From contig CAWFFW010000001.1 in the NCBI GenBank assembly GCA_963815305.1, forward strand, positions 1,302,001-1,366,000: 64,000 nt of DNA, given 5' to 3'. This document shows, piece after piece, positions 54,616 through 63,518 of the stretch. Under the pieces are notes generated by a model, which saw only the letters and a program-made list of their open reading frames with translations, was not told the DNA's origin and did no database searches. The translations under genes and the position numbers were made by a program. This stretch comes from CAXBID01 sp963815305 (GTDB lineage: Bacteria > Bacteroidota > Bacteroidia > Flavobacteriales > Flavobacteriaceae). How positions within the stretch are numbered: position 1 is the first letter of the stretch; each line of letters starts with the position of its first letter.

Positions 54616-55318
54616 ATTGAATACAGTCAATTTTACTCGAAGCCATGTCTACAATTGGAGCGGGCGATATATAGGGAATTCCTAAGCCTAAACCTCGAAC
54701 GATAAATAATAACCCTATCACCACTACAAATACAGGAATCACTTTTTGAATGCGTTGTTTTATTGAAGTATTCAAAAAATTCCCCAAATAAATAGCAAAT
54801 GTCATTAAGGGAATGGTTCCCAATCCATATACTACCATATAAAGACTTCCTTGGGTAATGTTTTGCATCGTTATTGAGGCAAAAACTGCCATGTATACCG
54901 TTCCACAAGGTAGAAAGCCGTTAAGAAAACCTATGGTTAAAAAAGTGTCTGCAGTTTTTTTCTTCAACGCTTTTCCAAGAGACGATTTTACTTTGGAAAT
55001 CATCTTATAGATTGGTTTCGAGAAATTGTACGTATTGAACATTCGTGTTGGAATTAACACCATAACAATCATTAATATTCCTATGGCTATTGATAATTTC
55101 TGTTGCATTCCAAAAATATAGAGGCTCTTTCCCACGATTCCGAAGAATAGACCAATGATGCTATACGCTAAAATTCGTCCCACATGATAAGAAAAAATCT
55201 GATACACTTTTGTAGTGGAGTTACTCCTGTTTACAGGCAACATAAATGCAATCGGCCCGCACATGCCAACGCAGTGAAAACTTCCCAATAAACCTAATAT
55301 AAGGGCAGACCAAAGCAT
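54614..55318 (-). CDS. TauE/SafE-like membrane protein of the cbb3 operon
   Basis: 234 residues, about six or seven helices. The N-terminal GLLGSFHCVGMCGPIAFMLP with paired cysteines (HCVGMCGP) is the hallmark of the sulfite-exporter TauE/SafE-like group that accompanies cco genes in Bacteroidota, and FLNGFLPCGTVYMAV is a second Cys-containing motif shared with DsbD/CcdA-like transporters. A role in copper or thiol handling for oxidase assembly is likely but unproven. It is the last gene of the cco operon, abutting ccoH. Confidence 0.8.
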   Translation of the reverse strand: MLWSALILGLLGSFHCVGMCGPIAFMLPVNRSNSTTKVYQIFSYHVGRILAYSIIGLFFGIVGKSLYIFGMQQKLSIAIGILMIVMVLIPTRMFNTYNFSKPIYKMISKVKSSLGKALKKKTADTFLTIGFLNGFLPCGTVYMAVFASITMQNITQGSLYMVVYGLGTIPLMTFAIYLGNFLNTSIKQRIQKVIPVFVVVIGLLFIVRGLGLGIPYISPAPIVDMASSKIDCIQ

Positions 55319-55765
55319 TTAATATGTGATTTCTTTTTTATAGAGATAGGAATTTCCATTAAGTTGCCAATTAACCTTAATGTTCCAACGACCACCCAAC
55401 AAACGTTTGTCAGGTATGAGCAAAGTGTGATCGGACAGCGAAATTGAAGTTTCGAAGTCCAAGTGTTTGTCAGATGGTCTATATAGGAACACCTTTCCTG
55501 TGATATCTTTTACATTAAGTTTTACAGGGAATTCAATGACCAATCCTTCTTTGGTTTTTTTCCATATAATATTCTGTTCTAATGTTTGTGCATTATATTC
55601 ATTATTAATGTCGTCTTGAAATTCTAATTCTTGACCATAGTAATTTTCGGTTACTAGATCATGCTCATATTTTTTGTTTGTGCTCATGGTTATCACGAAA
55701 AACATAATAAAACTAATAAAAGCGATAAATGTCAACACAATTCCTGTTCCCCAATTAAATTTCAT
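55319..55765 (-). CDS. ccoH: FixH/CcoH family protein
   Basis: 148 residues: a single N-terminal transmembrane helix (IVLTFIAFISFIMFFVIT), then NKKYEHDLVTENYYGQELEF, the conserved FixH segment, and a small beta-rich domain. FixH/CcoH helps assemble and stabilise cbb3 oxidase, possibly through CcoI-dependent copper delivery. It lies 37 nt after ccoG and 1 nt before the TauE-like gene. Confidence 0.88.
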   Translation of the reverse strand: MKFNWGTGIVLTFIAFISFIMFFVITMSTNKKYEHDLVTENYYGQELEFQDDINNEYNAQTLEQNIIWKKTKEGLVIEFPVKLNVKDITGKVFLYRPSDKHLDFETSISLSDHTLLIPDKRLLGGRWNIKVNWQLNGNSYLYKKEITY

Positions 55766-55802
55766 AATTTTTGTTTTTATTACGTGTATTCCAATTTTGA
55801 TT

Positions 55803-57227
55803 TTATTGATATCTTCTAGGACCTAAAAAATTAACCGTTGTCGTTTCAATCAATTCATCTCCACTGTACACATCAATCATTAATTTGTTTTTATCGCCTT
55901 TTAATTGGCTTTGTGATAATTCTACAAATAGTGTACCTTCAGCCATTCCTTGCGCTGGAACTACAAAGTTTCCGTCGGTTGACACCAGTTTGATAGTGCC
56001 TTTAAAGGTTCGTAGTTTCAGGTTTGTGTTTTCAATATCGCTTGTGGTCTTATTAATTAACTTGTAGGTAAACACATTACTAATGATGTTGTTATCCTTA
56101 TGTTCATAAAGTTGTCCTGGTAGTCGAAGTATACGTGCTTCGAGATTATTCCGTAGTAGCAACATGCCAGTTAACACACCTATTAAAATGATTAAAACAG
56201 CTGTATACCCCTTCAATCGGGGTGTAAACTCAAAATCTTTCTTTTTCTCAATATTATCTTCACTAGCATATCGAATCAGTCCTTTAGGAAGATTAACGCT
56301 ATCCATGATATGATTGCATTCGTCAATACAGGCCGTACAGTTAACACATTCAAGCTGCGTTCCGTTTCGAATATCTATTCCTGTTGGGCACACATTAACA
56401 CACTGAAAACAATCGATGCAATCGCCAAAACCAGATGCTGCTCTATCTTCACCTTTACGGAATTTTTTTCGACCATTTTCAGACTCCCCTCGCTTGTGGT
56501 CATAAGCTACAATGATAGATTTATTATCGAGTAAAACGCCTTGTAATCGACCATAAGGACAGGCAATGATGCATACTTGCTCACGAAACCATCCAAATAC
56601 AAAGAGAAATACCGCTGTAAAAATCAGTAAGGAAATAAGAGTGCTTACATGGCTAAAAGGGCCTGCCAAAATATAGCTAATAACTTTGTCTCCGCCAATT
56701 AAATACGCCAAAAAAACATTGGCTATTATGAAAGATATCAGTAAAAAAACAGACCATTTTATTATGCGTTTTTTAATCTTTTCAGTATTATACGGTTGTT
56801 TATCTAAACGAATTTGAGCACCACGGTCTCCGTCAATCCAATATTCAATACGTCTAAAAACCATTTCCATGAAAATGGTCTGTGGACAAATCCAGCCGCA
56901 GAAAACACGTCCAAAAGCTACAGTAAAAAAAGCAACGAAGATGACGCCTATGATCATCGAAATCACAAATAAATGAAAATCCTGTGGCCAAAACGGAAAT
57001 CCGAAAATATTAAATCGTCGCTCTAAAATATTAAACATTAAAAATTGGTTTCCGTTCACCTTAATGAAAGGTGCTGCCAATAGAAATACCAATAATAAAT
57101 AACTAACACCCTTGCGATAATCATATAATTTACCTTTTGGTTTTTTTGGGTACACCCATGCACGCTTTCCTTCACTATTAATCGTTCCAATAGAATCTCT
57201 AAAGTTTTCGTTTTCTGGTGTGTCCAT
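55803..57227 (-). CDS. ccoG: cbb3 oxidase accessory ferredoxin-like protein CcoG (FixG/RdxA)
   Basis: 474 residues with about five membrane helices. Cysteine motifs: VFCGWICPQTIFMEMVF and CIIACPYGRLQG in the membrane part, and two [4Fe-4S] motifs CIDCFQCVNVCPTGID and CVNCTACIDECNHIMD. A C-terminal FixG Ig-like domain follows the last helix. CcoG is thought to reduce copper for the oxidase. It follows ccoP after 24 nt in the operon. Confidence 0.96.
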   Translation of the reverse strand: MDTPENENFRDSIGTINSEGKRAWVYPKKPKGKLYDYRKGVSYLLLVFLLAAPFIKVNGNQFLMFNILERRFNIFGFPFWPQDFHLFVISMIIGVIFVAFFTVAFGRVFCGWICPQTIFMEMVFRRIEYWIDGDRGAQIRLDKQPYNTEKIKKRIIKWSVFLLISFIIANVFLAYLIGGDKVISYILAGPFSHVSTLISLLIFTAVFLFVFGWFREQVCIIACPYGRLQGVLLDNKSIIVAYDHKRGESENGRKKFRKGEDRAASGFGDCIDCFQCVNVCPTGIDIRNGTQLECVNCTACIDECNHIMDSVNLPKGLIRYASEDNIEKKKDFEFTPRLKGYTAVLIILIGVLTGMLLLRNNLEARILRLPGQLYEHKDNNIISNVFTYKLINKTTSDIENTNLKLRTFKGTIKLVSTDGNFVVPAQGMAEGTLFVELSQSQLKGDKNKLMIDVYSGDELIETTTVNFLGPRRYQ

Positions 57228-57251
57228 TATTTGGGATGAATTGTAACTAAT

Positions 57252-58202
57252 TTAATTCTCAATGTTGATGACTGAATCAGTCTTTATTTCAATGGCTTCG
57301 GAAGGAATATCAATCTTTGGGGCATTTTCATGCACCCAAACATCACCTTCGGGTGTTTTAGGATTTAAAGGTACAGTCCCTTCCAATGTTATAACGTAAC
57401 TAGCCAATTGAGCCATTTCTGATGATTTTAAACTTTGTTTCCAAGCAATCATACCCTTGCCATTTCGTCCTCCTTCGCTTATGGTGTGGAATATATTTTT
57501 AATACCACCACCAAGAATCCAGTGTGAATCTGTTAAATTTGGCCCTATACCACCACCACCATCAGCCCTATGACAGGCTACACAATTGGCTTGAAATAAT
57601 TTTTTCCCATTTGCTAAATCTGTAGCATCAACTGAGACTACTACGGTGTTATAATCTACTAAATTTTTAGCTGTTTTTTTATAGTCTTCAAGGTCAACTT
57701 TAGCCTGTTCTGAAGATGCTTGCAACTCTTCATATTGATTATCACCATTAAAAATGTGAAAACGAATCAAATATACTGCAGCAAAAATAATGGACACATA
57801 AAATCCATATATCCACCAAGGTGGAAGGTCGTTATCGAGTTCCTTGATACCATCATAATTGTGGTCTAGGATAATTTCACCTTCTTCTTCAATGGGTTTA
57901 GTACCTACTAATTTTATCCAAGTATTATTCAACCAAATAAAAATTTTAGGTTTTTGGTTCTGTGTGGCTAGGTATCTCTCTTTTGCATGGTCATCCAGAC
58001 TTTGAAACATGACACTTTCCAAAGCACCAATAACGGCTTCTATAGCTATTAAAATCAGTAAGACTAAGAGAAGAAATAATAGAATAACTGGATATTTAAA
58101 AATAGCGAATTCATCGCCAGAATCGACAAAGAATTCAATCAATCCGAAAATGGTGAAAAATAGCACGGGAACTCTTACGTATGATGGGATGATGCGTCTC
58201 AT
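57252..58202 (-). CDS. ccoP: cbb3 cytochrome oxidase subunit III, single-heme CcoP
   Basis: 316 residues: hydrophobic N-terminal segments (VPVLFFTIFGLIEFF and a longer one near 40-60), a third helix (WWIYGFYVSIIFAAVYLI), the CcoP N-terminal domain, and one c-type heme site CVACH in KKLFQANCVACHRADGGGGI. Proteobacterial CcoP has two heme sites; the single one here is usual for Bacteroidota as I recall. It passes electrons to CcoO/CcoN. The start overlaps ccoQ by 4 nt. Confidence 0.95.
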   Translation of the reverse strand: MRRIIPSYVRVPVLFFTIFGLIEFFVDSGDEFAIFKYPVILLFLLLVLLILIAIEAVIGALESVMFQSLDDHAKERYLATQNQKPKIFIWLNNTWIKLVGTKPIEEEGEIILDHNYDGIKELDNDLPPWWIYGFYVSIIFAAVYLIRFHIFNGDNQYEELQASSEQAKVDLEDYKKTAKNLVDYNTVVVSVDATDLANGKKLFQANCVACHRADGGGGIGPNLTDSHWILGGGIKNIFHTISEGGRNGKGMIAWKQSLKSSEMAQLASYVITLEGTVPLNPKTPEGDVWVHENAPKIDIPSEAIEIKTDSVINIEN

Positions 58203-58384
58203 AATGTGGTATCGTTTTGGTTTTCTAAAGGTATGTTGCTCACTTTTTCTATGTAGTCTTTTTTAGCAGTAATCACCCAATAGAATAGACCTACAAAAAA
58301 AGTGAAGAAGATAAGTAGTGATATGATAGGATAGATTTCAATCCCGTCTATACTGTCCATATAACCTTTTACAAATTTTAACAT
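58199..58384 (-). CDS. ccoQ: cbb3 oxidase small subunit CcoQ/FixQ-like
   Basis: 61 residues with one membrane helix (IISLLIFFTFFVGLFYWVI) and a short polar tail, placed exactly between ccoNO and ccoP. The sequence is too short for motif proof; position and topology give the assignment. Its stop overlaps the ccoP start by 4 nt, so translation is coupled. Confidence 0.85.
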   Translation of the reverse strand: MLKFVKGYMDSIDGIEIYPIISLLIFFTFFVGLFYWVITAKKDYIEKVSNIPLENQNDTTL

Positions 58385-58390
58385 AATTTA

Positions 58391-60580
58391 TTAATATTTA
58401 GTGGTTTGCGCTTCTAAATCTTGTACTTTAATGTCGGTTCCAAGTCGTTGTAAATAGGCAATAAGCGCTATGATTTCTCTATGTCGCATTTCTACAAACT
58501 CTGAACCTCCATTTTTTTTATCATTTTCATAAGTCTTTGCAAAATCTGGATCTGAGTACAGGTTTTCCTCAATTTGGATACCTTGTTCCGTCATGCTTTG
58601 CTGTGCGTTTTCAATATCTTTATCAGAATATGGTACACCCAAAGTTGCCATGGTCTTCATTTTAGTTTCGGTGAGCGATTTATCCAATTTATTTTTAATA
58701 ATCCATTTGTAAGACGGCATGATAGAGCCACTGGAAGTACTTTGTGGATCGTATAAATGATTTAAATGCCAAGTGTCAGAATATTTTGCACCCACACGAT
58801 GCAAGTCAGGTCCTGTGCGTTTACTTCCCCAAAGAAATGGATGATCATAAACATATTCGCCCGCTTTAGAATATTCTCCATAACGTTCCACTTCGTCTCT
58901 AAAAGGACGAATCATTTGTGAGTGACAACCTACGCAACCTTCACGAATGTAAATATCACGTCCTTCCAGTTCTAAAGGCGTGTAAGGTTTAACGCTACTG
59001 ATGGTTGGTATATTCGATTTTACCATAATCGTTGGAACTATTTGTACAATACCACCAATCAAAATCGCTATGGTTGCTAAAATGGTTAATTGAACGGGCT
59101 TACGTTCCAAAACTTGATGCCAACCTTCGCCAGTAGCACGTTTTTTAGAAACTTTTTGTAGTGCGGCGGCTTCAGCATGTTCGTCAGTAACTTCACTTCC
59201 TTTTTTAATGGTATAAATGATGTTATAAATCATGATCAACATGCCTGTTAGATATAAACATCCGCCTATGGCACGCATCCAATACATGGGCATGATTTCA
59301 GAAACGGTTTCCAAAAAGTTACCATACACCAGTGTCCCATCGGGGTTAAATTGTTTCCACATACTTGCCTGAGTAAAACCAGCAACATACATGGGTAGGG
59401 CGTACATAATAATTCCGAGTGTACTTATCCAGAAATGAGCGTTAGCCAATCCGATAGAAAATAATTTTGTCTTAAATAAACGTGGAACTAAATAATAAAC
59501 CATTCCAAAAGTTAAAAAGCCATTCCAAGCTAATGCACCAACGTGAACGTGGGCAATAATCCAATCTGTGTAATGAGCAATAGCATTCACATTTTTAAGT
59601 GATAACAGAGGACCTTCAAAAGTTGCCATACCATAACCAGTAATAGCAACTACCATAAATTTTAATACTGGATCTACACGAACTTTATCCCAAGCACCAC
59701 GCAGCGTTAACAAGCCGTTAATCATGCCGCCCCAAGATGGCATTAAGAGCATTATTGAAAATGCAACGCCTAAATTTTGTACCCATTCCGGAAGTGCTGT
59801 ATATAATAAATGATGAGGTCCTGCCCAAATGTAGATGAAGATGAGTGACCAAAAATGAACAATGGATAAACGATAGGAATAAATGGGACGATTAGCTGCC
59901 TTTGGAACAAAATAATACATCAATCCAAGAAATGGTGTAGTTAAAAAAAATGCAACGGCATTATGACCGTACCACCATTGCACCAACGCATCTTGAACTC
60001 CAGCATAGGCTGAATAGCTTTTAAGCGCACTTACGGGCAATTCGATACTATTAAAAATATGTAAAACAGCAACCGTAACAAAGGTGGCTATGTAAAACCA
60101 AATAGCAACATACAAGTGGCGTTGACGACGTTTCAGGATGGTGGCAATTAAGTTCCAACCAAATACCACCCAAACTGCCGCAATGGCGATATCGATTGGC
60201 CATTCCAATTCGGCATATTCTTTTGACGTTGTATATCCTAAAGGTAAGGTAATTGCAGCGGCCGCAATTATTAGTTGCCATCCCCAAAAGTTGATTTTAC
60301 TTAAGAGGTCACTTGCCATTCTTGCTTTTAATAAGCGTTGTGTTGAAAAGTAAACCCCTGCAAAAATTGCATTTCCAACAAATGCAAAAATAACGGCATT
60401 GGTATGTAAAGGACGTAAACGCCCAAAACTCAACCAAGATATTCCGTCGGTTAAGTTTGGGAATAAAAACAAGAATGCGAGTAACAAACCTACCAGCATA
60501 CCTATAACGCCCCAAAACATCGTAGCAAAAAGAAATTTTTTGACTATTTTATTGTCATAATAAAATTGTTGCATTTCCAT
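58391..60580 (-). CDS. ccoNO: Fused cbb3 cytochrome oxidase subunits I and II
   Basis: 729 residues. The first ~480 are the CcoN heme-copper core with about 12 helices; histidine ligands lie in RLRPLHTNAVIF, WWYGHNAVAFF and WIIAHVHVGALAWNG. A linker and one more helix lead to the CcoO part with one c-heme motif, YIREGCVGCHSQMIRPF, then GPDLHRVGAKYSDTWHLNHL. The fusion of CcoN and CcoO in one chain is typical of Bacteroidota. It is the catalytic, high-oxygen-affinity terminal oxidase. It lies 11 nt after ccoS. Confidence 0.97.
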   Translation of the reverse strand: MEMQQFYYDNKIVKKFLFATMFWGVIGMLVGLLLAFLFLFPNLTDGISWLSFGRLRPLHTNAVIFAFVGNAIFAGVYFSTQRLLKARMASDLLSKINFWGWQLIIAAAAITLPLGYTTSKEYAELEWPIDIAIAAVWVVFGWNLIATILKRRQRHLYVAIWFYIATFVTVAVLHIFNSIELPVSALKSYSAYAGVQDALVQWWYGHNAVAFFLTTPFLGLMYYFVPKAANRPIYSYRLSIVHFWSLIFIYIWAGPHHLLYTALPEWVQNLGVAFSIMLLMPSWGGMINGLLTLRGAWDKVRVDPVLKFMVVAITGYGMATFEGPLLSLKNVNAIAHYTDWIIAHVHVGALAWNGFLTFGMVYYLVPRLFKTKLFSIGLANAHFWISTLGIIMYALPMYVAGFTQASMWKQFNPDGTLVYGNFLETVSEIMPMYWMRAIGGCLYLTGMLIMIYNIIYTIKKGSEVTDEHAEAAALQKVSKKRATGEGWHQVLERKPVQLTILATIAILIGGIVQIVPTIMVKSNIPTISSVKPYTPLELEGRDIYIREGCVGCHSQMIRPFRDEVERYGEYSKAGEYVYDHPFLWGSKRTGPDLHRVGAKYSDTWHLNHLYDPQSTSSGSIMPSYKWIIKNKLDKSLTETKMKTMATLGVPYSDKDIENAQQSMTEQGIQIEENLYSDPDFAKTYENDKKNGGSEFVEMRHREIIALIAYLQRLGTDIKVQDLEAQTTKY

Positions 60581-60591
60581 AGTGATTGTAA

Positions 60592-60777
60592 TTAGTTTTT
60601 AGTTGTTTTTGGTGATTTTTCTTTTTTCTCTTTGACTAATTCGTCTTCAAAAAGCATTCTTATAGATGGCGTGTAGCTGTCATCATACTGACCTTTTCTT
60701 ACGGCCACTATAAATGCAACAAAAAAAATGATAGCAACCAGAATGCTGATGCTCAATAAAATATATATAACACTCAT
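60592..60777 (-). CDS. ccoS: cbb3 oxidase maturation protein CcoS
   Basis: 61 residues: one helix (YILLSISILVAIIFFVAFI) followed by a charged tail with the typical GQYDDSYTPSIRMLFED segment. CcoS is needed for cofactor insertion in the oxidase. It is the first gene of the operon ccoS-ccoNO-ccoQ-ccoP-ccoG-ccoH-TauE-like, directly downstream of an FNR-like promoter. Confidence 0.92.
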   Translation of the reverse strand: MSVIYILLSISILVAIIFFVAFIVAVRKGQYDDSYTPSIRMLFEDELVKEKKEKSPKTTKN

Positions 60778-60797
60778 ACCTATTAGAAGTTATGGTT

Positions 60798-60840
60798 CAA
60801 AATTACGTTTGAAGATTTTCTTATTTTATGATATTTATCA
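60798..60840 (-). promoter_or_regulatory. FNR-like box and -7 element of the ccoS-ccoNOQP-ccoGH operon
   Basis: Palindrome TGAT-AAAT-ATCA on the minus strand at 60840-60829 (centre 60834.5), flanked by A/T to give a CATGATAAATATCATA-like stretch. The -7 element TAATTTTG is at 60805-60798; its TTTG begins 33.5 nt from the centre. The ccoS ATG is 21 nt further on. The box sits 17 nt past the ccoI stop, so the oxidase operon has its own promoter. Confidence 0.88.
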
Positions 60841-60856
60841 TGCTTAGACAATTTTT

Positions 60857-63229
60857 TTACTTCAATTTTCTAGAAATTAAAGTGGTTGCCACAGTTGTAA
60901 ATAAAACAACACTTATGGAGCTTAAAGGCATTAAAATTGCCGCTATAATAGGTACTAATTGAGCTGTTGCAGCAAAATATAAGCCTATAATATTGTACAT
61001 AAACGATAGCAAAAAACTACATTTGACGATTTTCATACCTGATTTTGAAACTTTAATAAAGTTGTATAACTGTTCAAATTGAGTGGCATCTAAAATTGCA
61101 TCACAAGCGGGAGAAAACACATTAACATTTTCAGAAAGCGCTATACCAACATCACTCTGAGCTAATGCTCCAGCATCGTTAAGACCATCACCTACCATCA
61201 ATATTTTTGCGCCTTCAGTTTGATGGTCTTTTATATAATCAAGTTTGTCGTTTGGATTTTGTTTAAAAAGCAATTTTGTTTTTGAAGGAAGCCACTTTTT
61301 GAGATTTTCGAATTCGCCATCATTGTCACCGGAAAGAATTGCCAAATCATATGACTTTTTTAGTTTATTAAATAATTTTGAAAGGCCTTTTCTATAACTG
61401 TTATGAACTATAAATTTTCCTTTGTAACTATTATTACTACTGATATAAACTGAAGTATTCAACAACGAGGTATCTGTAACTCCAACAAATTTTGCAGAGC
61501 CTATTTTAATAGAATCTTTAGCATAAACACCTACGATTCCTTGTCCTAAATGCTCTTCAAATTGGTCGAGCATTATAATGTTGTTTTCATTTAATAAGTC
61601 ATAAAGTGAGCGACTTAATGGATGGTTAGAACTTCGTAGGGTATTTTTTAAGAGTAGTTCTTCTGCCTTTGAGAGTACGTCACCGTCATAATACGCTGAA
61701 CTTTCTTTATTTGAAGTAATGGTCCCGGTTTTATCAAAAATAATAGTATTAATAGATGCTAATTGTTCAATAACAGTCGTATTTTTTAGGTAAAATTTTT
61801 TCTTTCCAAATATGCGAAGTAAGTTTCCAAATGTAAACGGTGCAGCTAATGCAATAGCACAAGGACAAGCTATTATCAATATTGAAGTAAAAACATTGAT
61901 GGCTTTGGAACTATCAACGATGAGCCAAAATAGTGTTGCTATAAATGTGATACTTAACACATATATAGTGAATCTTTTACTGATGAGATTGGTCAAGGTC
62001 GTAAAACTATCTGCTTTTACTTTACTGAAAACGTCGTTACTCCACAATTGCGTCAGATAACTTTGCTCGACTGTTTTTAGGGTTTCAATTTCAATAATTC
62101 CTGCTTTCTGTTTGCCACCTGCAAAAAGTTTATCACCAGATTGTTTATCCACCATTTTTGATTCACCAGTAACAAAACTATAATCAATTTTAGCATTTCC
62201 ATTTATAAGAATGCTATCTACTGGTATTAATTCTCCATGTCTAATAAGCAATCGATCTCCTTTTTCTATATCATATATCTGAATGGGTTCTTCAATACCG
62301 TCTTTAGAAATTTTGGTAATGGCTATTGGAAAATATGATTTGTAATCGCGCTCAAATGATAAGAAAGAATACGTTCGCTGTTGGAAGAATTTACCAAGTA
62401 ATAAAAAGAATACCAACCCCGTTAAGCTATCAAAAAATCCAGACCCAAAATCCAATGCGATATCAATTGTACTTCTTAAAAACAGTACGATGATTCCCAA
62501 AGCTATTGGAACGTCCATATTTAATATTTTAGTTCGTAAACCTTTATAAGCAGAAATAAAATAATCTTGTGAAGCATAAAAAACAACAGGCAAAGAAAAG
62601 GCAAACATCAACCATCGAAATAGGGTTTTATACTGTTCAATCCAAAATTCGCCAACTTGGAAATATTCTGGAAAAGAAAGAAACATCACATTTCCAAAAG
62701 TAAAACCGGCAATCGCTAATTTGTAAATCAAATTACGGTCAACATTCTTCTTGGACGAAGTAAAATCGTCAAGACTGATATAGGGCTCATAACCAATAGC
62801 GCTAAGTAATACAACAACTTCCTTTAACGAGGTATTGTTAGAATTATAATGTATGCGGACTTTTTTCTTACTAAAATTAACTTGAGATAATGAAACATTT
62901 TTATTTAGTTTGTTCAAATTTTCAAGAATCCAAATACAAGAACTGCAATGAATGTGGGGTATGTATAAATTTACGATTTGTGTTTTACCATCATCAAATT
63001 CTATCAATTTATCAATAATAGACTTTTGAAGTAAAAATTCATATTTACCATCCACAACCTTGGGAATTGCGCCAGGAGATGATTGAAAATCATAATAAAA
63101 ACTCAAATCGTTTTCAGAAAAAATCTCAAAAACGGTCTTACAGCCACTGCAGCAAAATAGTTTGTTTTCATAATTTATTGTGTTTGATTTACAAACATCA
63201 CCACAGTGGAAACAAGGGGTTTGTTCCAT
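60857..63229 (-). CDS. ccoI: Copper-transporting P-type ATPase of cbb3 assembly (CcoI/FixI)
   Basis: 790 residues. A cysteine-rich N-terminus (CFHCGDVC, LFCCSGCKTVF) is followed by an HMA-like domain with PHIHCSSCIWILENL. Membrane helices, the actuator motif FVTGESKMVDKQ, the ion-binding CPC in IIACPCAIALAAP, the phosphorylation motif FDKTGTITSN and the hinge MVGDGLNDAGALAQSDV are all present. CcoI exports copper for the CuB site of the oxidase. It lies upstream of ccoS with its own FNR-like box. CopA-type detoxification is an alternative, but the location beside cco genes and the N-terminal cluster favour CcoI. Confidence 0.96.
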   Translation of the reverse strand: MEQTPCFHCGDVCKSNTINYENKLFCCSGCKTVFEIFSENDLSFYYDFQSSPGAIPKVVDGKYEFLLQKSIIDKLIEFDDGKTQIVNLYIPHIHCSSCIWILENLNKLNKNVSLSQVNFSKKKVRIHYNSNNTSLKEVVVLLSAIGYEPYISLDDFTSSKKNVDRNLIYKLAIAGFTFGNVMFLSFPEYFQVGEFWIEQYKTLFRWLMFAFSLPVVFYASQDYFISAYKGLRTKILNMDVPIALGIIVLFLRSTIDIALDFGSGFFDSLTGLVFFLLLGKFFQQRTYSFLSFERDYKSYFPIAITKISKDGIEEPIQIYDIEKGDRLLIRHGELIPVDSILINGNAKIDYSFVTGESKMVDKQSGDKLFAGGKQKAGIIEIETLKTVEQSYLTQLWSNDVFSKVKADSFTTLTNLISKRFTIYVLSITFIATLFWLIVDSSKAINVFTSILIIACPCAIALAAPFTFGNLLRIFGKKKFYLKNTTVIEQLASINTIIFDKTGTITSNKESSAYYDGDVLSKAEELLLKNTLRSSNHPLSRSLYDLLNENNIIMLDQFEEHLGQGIVGVYAKDSIKIGSAKFVGVTDTSLLNTSVYISSNNSYKGKFIVHNSYRKGLSKLFNKLKKSYDLAILSGDNDGEFENLKKWLPSKTKLLFKQNPNDKLDYIKDHQTEGAKILMVGDGLNDAGALAQSDVGIALSENVNVFSPACDAILDATQFEQLYNFIKVSKSGMKIVKCSFLLSFMYNIIGLYFAATAQLVPIIAAILMPLSSISVVLFTTVATTLISRKLK

Positions 63230-63254
63230 AAAAATTGCTCATTTATACCTTTTG

Positions 63255-63297
63255 CAAAGGTTAGCTATGAGTAGGATTTAAAATATGATACTTATCA
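63255..63297 (-). promoter_or_regulatory. FNR-like box and -7 element of ccoI
   Basis: Palindrome TGAT-AAGT-ATCA on the minus strand at 63297-63286 (centre 63291.5). The -7-like AACCTTTG is at 63262-63255, its TTTG starting 33.5 nt from the centre as in the other sites; the TA lies one base further out. The remaining ~220 bp to the IS982 end hold no recognisable gene. Confidence 0.78.
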
Positions 63298-63518
63298 TAT
63301 TTAAGGTAATTCCACACATTTACAAATTGTATTTAGAGTTAATTTAGATCACGAATGGTTGATAAAACACTTTTAATCAATACTTTGAGTAAATACAAAT
63401 TATAAGAGTTTCAACTATTATTTGATAAATCAGAAATTCTATACAGCGAATTTTTTTTAAAATACGGTATTAGTAAGCTATTAAAAATTGAAGAAAATGA
63501 TAAATAGTTTATTAGTAA

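Noticed and set aside
63406..63507. Short open stretch (EFQLLFDKSEILYSEFFLKY and on) before the IS982 end, possibly a gene cut by the insertion
   Set aside because: Only 33 codons after an in-frame stop, no start codon, no family recognised; AT-rich chance reading is as likely.
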